A DNA stretch of 22,289 nucleotides. Origin: a virus. Shown here piece after piece: positions 18,634-22,289 of this stretch (the first letter of the stretch is position 1; each line of letters opens with the position of its first letter). The translations under genes were made by a program, and so were the position numbers. The DNA lies in IMG/VR virus record IMGVR_UViG_3300033996_001434, positions 1 to 22,289 of that record; one strand, written 5' to 3'. The notes below the pieces were generated by a model. It was given only the letters and a program-made list of their open reading frames with translations. It was not told the origin of the DNA and did not search any database.

Positions 18634-19653
18634 GTGGGACACTACTTAGAAAAGCTACTAAAGTGGTTGGGGTTTGGTTCCTATGAGAGGGACTCAGTTT
18701 GCGCAGATTCGGGTAGCTCTATCGAGTTTTTAGAAAGCTGTGACGACTTTCTTGAGTGGGTGAATAACCCGACCACGTCTATCGCCGATCTTGAAAATTA
18801 CGGAAAAGACAATCCCATAACATTTTTTGATAAAACCCTAACTTTCCCACCAAACCCATCGAAAGGGCAAATATACCACTGTCCAGCCGAGGGTAGGAGG
18901 TATATTTGGATGGAGACCGCGAGTAGCTCAAACTGGGTGCCCCTGCTCGACCAAGCTTGTGTCTCACCTTTGGGGAGTCTTGTGCAGGGGTCCGGTGGTG
19001 CAGGTGGTGCTGGCGTAGTTAGTCTTATGCAGGGGTCCGGTGGCGCGGCGGGTGCGACGGGGATAGAGCTCGCGTACACTCCGTGGAACTACCTACCACC
19101 CACAAAAGCTGTTACAATTCTGGCGCACGAGAGCGGCGACAGCAACCACCCACCTTCGGGATCCTACATAGATGGTTCCACATGGGTTCACCCGTTGTCA
19201 GAAGAATCCCACCTACTTGTACTTGTGGTGAAAGAGGGTAAATGGCGGCTCACTCATGAGTCAGCCGAAGAGTTAGAGACCTACTTGCGTTTGTATCCCA
19301 ACACAAGATTCAACACTTACTTGACCGATGCGCAAATTAGAGATGCTGTGAAGTTACTCCTGCTCAACACCCTTGGGAGTTCAGGTATATCGGACTACAA
19401 CAGTTTAACTAAGCAGTTTGCAATTAGGGATGGAAAAGAGTCCTGGAGTTTATTTTGGGAGTTTTTACACGACCTAACCCCTTCTGCTTTTGTTGGGGAT
19501 ATAGAAAAGACTCGTATAGAGAAGGGGTTAAAGGGAAGGGAGTACGACCACTGGCTGGAGCGACAACCACTGACAAAACTCAATTCTCAAGAAGTAAAAC
19601 AGCAGAAAATGCTCCATAAGCTGAAGAGAAGAGGTGCATTTATCAACCTTTAG
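18634..19653 (+). CDS. Probable virion structural protein with a Gly-rich repeat (339 aa)
   Basis: GTG 18634 (GHYLEKLLKWLGFG) is the only in-frame start near the 5' end. Residues 70-105 (FPPNPSKGQIYHCPAEGRRY, then IWMETASSSNWVP) resemble the NPxxGxxYxxxxGxxYxWxGxxW motif found in many phage structural proteins. A two-unit Gly-rich repeat follows (SLVQGSGGAGGAGV at 115-128, SLMQGSGGAAGATG at 130-143). The C-terminal half is helical and basic at the end (KQQKMLHKLKRRGAFINL). It heads the tail block; a neck, fibre or adaptor role is plausible but unproven. Confidence 0.6.
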   Translation: MGHYLEKLLKWLGFGSYERDSVCADSGSSIEFLESCDDFLEWVNNPTTSIADLENYGKDNPITFFDKTLTFPPNPSKGQIYHCPAEGRRYIWMETASSSNWVPLLDQACVSPLGSLVQGSGGAGGAGVVSLMQGSGGAAGATGIELAYTPWNYLPPTKAVTILAHESGDSNHPPSGSYIDGSTWVHPLSEESHLLVLVVKEGKWRLTHESAEELETYLRLYPNTRFNTYLTDAQIRDAVKLLLLNTLGSSGISDYNSLTKQFAIRDGKESWSLFWEFLHDLTPSAFVGDIEKTRIEKGLKGREYDHWLERQPLTKLNSQEVKQQKMLHKLKRRGAFINL

Positions 19654-19655
19654 CC

Positions 19656-19670
19656 AACTTTCACACTTCC
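19656..19670 (+). promoter_or_regulatory. Leader element shared by two start codons
   Basis: AACTTTCACACTTCC occurs here, five bases before ATG 19676, and again at 8198-8212, four bases before ATG 8217. It contains no Shine-Dalgarno sequence. The identical 15 bases at the same distance from two starts suggest a translation-leader role or a shared origin. Confidence 0.4.
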
Positions 19671-19675
19671 TTAAC

Positions 19676-19891
19676 ATGCCGTTCCCTATCCCCCTAGACC
19701 CTGACTTTCGGAAAGAAGTCATACAGAGTTGGATCGAAGACATTTACGATCGCCTAGGTGGTGGTGACGTAGAAAGTGCGAAGAAAAGTTGGGAAATAGC
19801 AAATAATCTTTATCTCTCCCTCCCAGTTGGGCAGGGGGATTTTTTCATTGAGGAAAGGCTCTTAGAAGCTAGGGTAAAACTAGAGCGGTAA
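19676..19891 (+). CDS. Hypothetical protein (71 aa)
   Basis: ATG 19676 (MPFPIPLDPDFRKEVIQSWI) is chosen over an upstream in-frame ATG at 19634, which lies inside the previous gene. The product is helical and amphipathic (KKSWEIANNLYLSLPVGQGD, then FIEERLLEARVKLER). Its position just before the tail chaperone genes suggests a virion or assembly role, but it has no recognised family. Confidence 0.6.
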   Translation: MPFPIPLDPDFRKEVIQSWIEDIYDRLGGGDVESAKKSWEIANNLYLSLPVGQGDFFIEERLLEARVKLER

Positions 19892-19906
19892 AGATACAAC
19901 ATCACC

Positions 19907-20230
19907 ATGCGAACTGTAACTACAGAACCAAACCCACCCGCAGAACCAAACACCCGTCACGATCTTCTAACCTTTAGCGGAGCCTTGTCGGACGGAAGGC
20001 AGATCACAGTTCGTGAAATGACTGGACGAGACCTGCTCTATATCGAGGACGAATTGTCGGCACTCGGGGAGACACGGCAGAGCTTTCACCTTGTTGAACG
20101 ACTAAACGTGGGGCCTGAAAAAGTGTCCTTTGACGAAGTTGCAGACATGGGTGCTCGAGACCTGAAGGTTGTAGTCGGGTTGATTAAACAGGCTAACGGG
20201 TCCGACGAAGAAAAGAAAGACCCAAAATAA
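19907..20230 (+). CDS. Tail assembly chaperone, short form (107 aa)
   Basis: The sequence DGRQITVREMTGRDLLYIED (residues 29-48) and VADMGARDLKVVVGLIKQAN (about 78-97) match phage tail-assembly chaperones of the Phage_TAC/Mu gp41 kind (GRxVTVREMTGxDLL ... DLxxV). These coat the tape measure protein during tail building. It ends EEKKDPK-stop. The last two sense codons and the base before them make a slippery CCCAAAA, giving the longer fusion listed separately. It starts at ATG 19907. Confidence 0.8.
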   Translation: MRTVTTEPNPPAEPNTRHDLLTFSGALSDGRQITVREMTGRDLLYIEDELSALGETRQSFHLVERLNVGPEKVSFDEVADMGARDLKVVVGLIKQANGSDEEKKDPK

Positions 20231-20652
20231 CCGTTGAAGAACTCGAAGACTTTTCCTTTTTAGTCTCAGTAGGGCGAAACAAGGCAGTTCATGTTCGGGA
20301 CATTGTTCCGAAAGACTTTATCTTCGCCAGAGTTCTACAAGACAAGGGTTTAAGTGCTATGGGGCTACTTGTCAGGTTAATAAAGAACCCTGAAAGTCTT
20401 GAGACTTTATCTTCCACCAACTTTCGAGCCCTCTACAAGTGGGTCACGGATAATATTCTCAACGAGAGTATTCTCACTCCGGAAAGTTGGATGGAGATTT
20501 CGTTTCACTTGAACAAGCAACGCTGGGACGGCGGAATAGACTGGTTGGACTCTCAACCAATGGCACGAATAAAGCGCATGATTGAAATAAACCAGAAAGT
20601 CGCTGAGCAGCAGCAAGACGAGATCAAAAAGTCAAGGAGAGCAGGCCGCTAA
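19907..20652 (+). CDS. Tail assembly chaperone, -1 frameshift fusion (248 aa)
   Basis: After slipping at CCCAAAA (20221-20227), reading continues from ATA 20227 in the -1 frame: ITVEELEDFSFLVSVGRNKA, then VHVRDIVPKDFIFARVLQDK, and so on to TAA 20650-20652, adding 141 residues. The frame between 20197 and 20358 is open but has no start codon, although its protein looks genuine; the first in-frame ATG is 20359. This is the classical lambda gpG/gpGT arrangement. The fusion tail ends in a basic helix (KKSRRAGR). Its stop overlaps the next ATG by one base. Confidence 0.8.
20221..20227 (+). other. Programmed -1 ribosomal frameshift site CCCAAAA
   Basis: In the 0 frame the codons read GAC CCA AAA TAA, so C-CCA-AAA is a perfect X-XXY-YYZ heptamer directly before the stop codon. 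Slipping by -1 enters the open downstream frame. No strong downstream pseudoknot or upstream Shine-Dalgarno was seen by eye; the adjacent UAA may itself act as the pause. Confidence 0.8.
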
Positions 20653-21062
20653 TGTTCAAGTTTAACCTAAGAACACCTTTCAGAGGTGAGCCATTCAACC
20701 CGAACTGGTGGGAGCCCACAAAACTGGAGTGGGCCCCTGTACTCCTAAACGAAAACAAACCGTACTGGAAAAACCAGACTGACACGAACGGTCGAGCCTG
20801 GCGCCCACTTACAACACAGTACCGTGCTTGGAAAAGACAACGGTACGGCGATCTCCCAATCCTCAGGGTAACAGGAAAGATGCAGGATACTGCAAAAGTC
20901 TTATCTTACCTTAAAAACGATCGCTTTGCGGTCCTTACAACTAGTGTAGGACCCTACCACCAGTTTGGTACAAAAAACATGGCTGCAAGGCCGTGGATGG
21001 GGGTGCCTAAGTCATCTCTCGAAAAACTTTCAGGAATCGCCTGGAAACACATTCTCAATTAA
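20652..21062 (+). CDS. Phage virion morphogenesis/tail completion protein (136 aa)
   Basis: W-x-PLTTQYRAWKRQRYG (about 56-71), ILRVTGKMQDTAKVLSYLKN (about 75-94) and GPYHQFGTKNMAARPWMGVP (about 104-123) match the Phage_tail_S / Mu gpG-like virion morphogenesis family (RxTGxMxxS ... YHQFGTxxMPARPWLG). Members act in tail completion or head-tail joining. The ATG overlaps the previous TAA by one base (TAATG). The fold and motifs are complete. Confidence 0.75.
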   Translation: MFKFNLRTPFRGEPFNPNWWEPTKLEWAPVLLNENKPYWKNQTDTNGRAWRPLTTQYRAWKRQRYGDLPILRVTGKMQDTAKVLSYLKNDRFAVLTTSVGPYHQFGTKNMAARPWMGVPKSSLEKLSGIAWKHILN

Positions 21063-21071
21063 CTCATCACC

Positions 21072-21485
21072 ATGACAAAGACAAGAGCGAAGGACGACAA
21101 GGGACAATTTCTTGGAGACAACCCCGCAACGCCGGACGTAGACGAGGCGTGGGTCGAAGACAAGAGCGAAGTTGCACCTGCCGAGGGGAACAACGCCGAT
21201 TCAACCGTTGAGGACAAGGTTGAGAAACCGTCGCAAGAGCCCGCCACGGTGGAGCTTAAGACATCTGAAACGACCGCAGTGAAAGAAAAGCAGAGCAAGG
21301 AGTCCATTGAAGCTTCCGTGCAAGAAAAGCTCTCAAAAAGACTAGACGGTGAAGTAGACCCCTTCATCCCGTCGGCACAGCTTCAAAAAGAAGTTAAAGA
21401 GATTGCAAGTCAGGAGGGTTTCCAACTCACACGTGGAACCGAAGCTGGTGCGGCTCTCATGGCCCGCGCACGTAGGTCTGCTTAA
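21072..21485 (+). CDS. Acidic disordered hypothetical protein with a conserved C-terminus (137 aa)
   Basis: Residues 1-75 are low-complexity (Glu, Asp, Ala, Lys, Thr; for example EDKSEVAPAEGNNADSTVED) and likely disordered. The C-terminal 50 residues look folded: DPFIPSAQLQKEVKEIASQE, then GFQLTRGTEAGAALMARARR. It lies between two tail genes and is probably a small structural or assembly protein. A long reverse-strand frame here is its shadow. Confidence 0.6.
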   Translation: MTKTRAKDDKGQFLGDNPATPDVDEAWVEDKSEVAPAEGNNADSTVEDKVEKPSQEPATVELKTSETTAVKEKQSKESIEASVQEKLSKRLDGEVDPFIPSAQLQKEVKEIASQEGFQLTRGTEAGAALMARARRSA

Positions 21486-21487
21486 TC

Positions 21488-21850
21488 GTGAAATCATTTG
21501 TCTTCCAACCTGGAATGACCTGGAGAAAGCTAGGGTACGGGTTTCACTCGGACTCCTTGGCTTACCGAGAAGTTCTAAACTACAACCCCAAGTGGTCTGT
21601 CGTTGAGCTTCCCCCTCCAGGGACAGTTCTTCAAGAGGGGGCAAACACAGCAGGGTCAGGGGCATCACAGCAGTCCCCAATATTCGGTAGAAGTTCAGGG
21701 CAGACATCCTTGGACTTCTACCCCTTTTCAAGCGAAGCAGAATACTTTTTGTCCTTGTCATCCTACAATCGGTCTGCCCTTCGTGAAGTGAGCAGGTTGA
21801 ACGGGTGGTCACTCGATAGCTCCGAAGTTGTTACCGGACAGGTAGGGTAA
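21488..21850 (+). CDS. LysM/tail-protein-X-like protein (120 aa)
   Basis: It starts at GTG 21488. The first 48 residues, FVFQPGMTWRKLGYGFHSDS, then YREVLNYNPKWSV and LPPPGTVLQ, fit the LysM-like layout of tail protein X (gpX) and baseplate LysM proteins: V-x-GxTxxxLxxxxxxxxxxYxxVLxxNP...LPxGTxL. The second half (residues 53-118) is Ser/Gly-rich then helical (SSEAEYFLSLSSYNRSALRE) and I do not recognise it. It probably sits at the tail end or baseplate and may contact peptidoglycan. Confidence 0.6.
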   Translation: MKSFVFQPGMTWRKLGYGFHSDSLAYREVLNYNPKWSVVELPPPGTVLQEGANTAGSGASQQSPIFGRSSGQTSLDFYPFSSEAEYFLSLSSYNRSALREVSRLNGWSLDSSEVVTGQVG

Positions 21851-21895
21851 AACCTCTAGGTATACACCCTAAACCTTTGGCCTACGGGCACCACC

Positions 21896-21939
21896 GCCGG
21901 ACTTATCCTCGCCGGCACAAAGGTAAGGAAAAGGAGGAA
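21896..21939 (+). promoter_or_regulatory. Leader hairpin and strong Shine-Dalgarno before the sheath gene
   Basis: GCCGG (21896-21900) and CCGGC (21912-21916) form a 5-bp stem with an 11-base loop. It is followed by AAAAGGAGGAAT (AAGGAGG at 21931-21937), about 11 bases before ATG 21949. Few genes in this window have so good a Shine-Dalgarno, which fits a very highly expressed structural protein. TATACA at 21861-21866 might be a -10 but has no good -35. Confidence 0.6.
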
Positions 21940-21948
21940 TCTACCCAA

Positions 21949-22289
21949 ATGGCAACTTTTTCTTTCGGCACCGGTATCGTCCCCGGAGCACCAGGTACAT
22001 ATATCAACGAGCGTGTTGGAAATGTAGCTTCCGCAGGTATTGCCTCGTTCAACACAACTTACATGTTGGTTGAAACTGAGGAAGACGTCACTGTCGCACG
22101 TTTCCCCTTCAACACACCAGTTCCAGTATCTTCACTGACCGACTACAAAGCCTTGGTAGGGAAAGTTCCCGAAACTCGTATTCCCCTCCTTAGCTACAAC
22201 TGTGTGAATGCATTCTTTTTGAATGCGCAAGTTGGCGATCTTCGAGTCGTTCGTGTTGGAACTCCAAACCAGATTGTAGAAATAGTGAT
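21949..22289 (+). CDS. Contractile tail sheath protein, N-terminal part (3'-truncated by the window edge)
   Basis: ATG 21949 starts MATFSFGTGIVPGAPGTYIN, followed by ERVGNVASAG and FNTTYMLVETEEDV. Then FPFNTPVPVSSLTDYKALVG, VNAFFLNAQVGDLRVVRVGT. This is the typical N-terminal region of tail sheath proteins (APGVYI-E...PVxIxSLxDYxxxxG...YxAVxAFFxN...LxVxRVG). The protein polymerises round the tail tube and contracts to drive it into the host. The frame is open to the right edge (113 codons visible). Strong Shine-Dalgarno upstream. The presence of this gene shows a contractile tail. Confidence 0.92.
   Translation, partial: MATFSFGTGIVPGAPGTYINERVGNVASAGIASFNTTYMLVETEEDVTVARFPFNTPVPVSSLTDYKALVGKVPETRIPLLSYNCVNAFFLNAQVGDLRVVRVGTPNQIVEIV

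Noticed and set aside
20359-20652. Separate 97-aa gene starting at ATG 20359
   Set aside because: Protein-like sequence continues upstream of this ATG in the same frame to the slippery site. The frame is better explained as the frameshifted C-terminal part of the tail chaperone fusion.
1-22289. tRNA genes, CRISPR arrays, insertion sequences or an integrase/attachment site
   Set aside because: I looked for tRNA T-arm patterns, regularly spaced repeats, transposase or integrase motifs and flanking repeats, and found none. This is an inspection by eye; tRNAscan-SE and a repeat finder would be decisive.

Overview
The window is 22.3 kb of a tailed-phage genome with every supportable gene on the + strand. 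A tail-sheath protein at the right edge (21949 onward) points to a contractile, myovirus-like tail. The host is most likely a cyanobacterium. The best evidence is a full-length DUF1517 protein, a family I know only from cyanobacteria and chloroplasts. Several small hypothetical proteins also resemble, from memory, proteins common in cyanophages and picocyanobacteria. No database search was possible, so family calls rest on motifs I recognise.

Layout. (1) 1-6107: a dense accessory block of about 20 very small genes, joined mostly by 4-nt or 8-nt start/stop overlaps. It includes cysteine-rich zinc-ribbon-like proteins, two DUF551-like proteins and at least two small membrane proteins that a 60-residue cutoff would miss. 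A clear intrinsic terminator lies at 5061-5083. (2) 6118-8160: a 258-aa conserved hypothetical protein, then the DUF1517 protein. (3) 8217-9194: an A-rich, palindrome-rich stretch with short lysine-rich proteins and a 15-A tract. (4) 9218-11840: a metallophosphoesterase, a P-loop ATPase/kinase, and small genes including a HigA-like helix-turn-helix protein. (5) 11887-18616: replication genes. These are a type IIA topoisomerase A subunit (673 aa), two unknown proteins (one with a long coiled coil), a 976-aa family-A DNA polymerase and a small hypothetical. (6) 18634-22289: virion genes. These are a Gly-repeat structural protein, a tail-assembly chaperone pair with a -1 frameshift at CCCAAAA, a virion-morphogenesis/tail-completion protein, an acidic linker protein, a LysM/tail-X-like protein and the start of the tail sheath.

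The most striking features are as follows. The polymerase matches mitochondrial DNA polymerase gamma in its exonuclease, polymerase and extreme C-terminal motifs, rather than bacterial Pol I or T7 polymerase. The DUF1517 protein is homologous to a family that includes plant FLAP1, so it is a candidate photosynthesis-modulating auxiliary gene. A family of roughly 50-bp intergenic modules combines an inverted repeat with a sigma70-like promoter at most operon junctions (2980, 6123, 10754, 11035; a related one at 9138). One such module appears duplicated together with its leader and first codons. One small gene (8217-8696) contains an unusual cluster of perfect hairpins and in-frame microduplications.

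Together the genes suggest a lytic cyanophage with its own polymerase and topoisomerase subunit. Its accessory genes are expressed from repeated host-type promoters, and one envelope/thylakoid-type membrane protein may act on host physiology.
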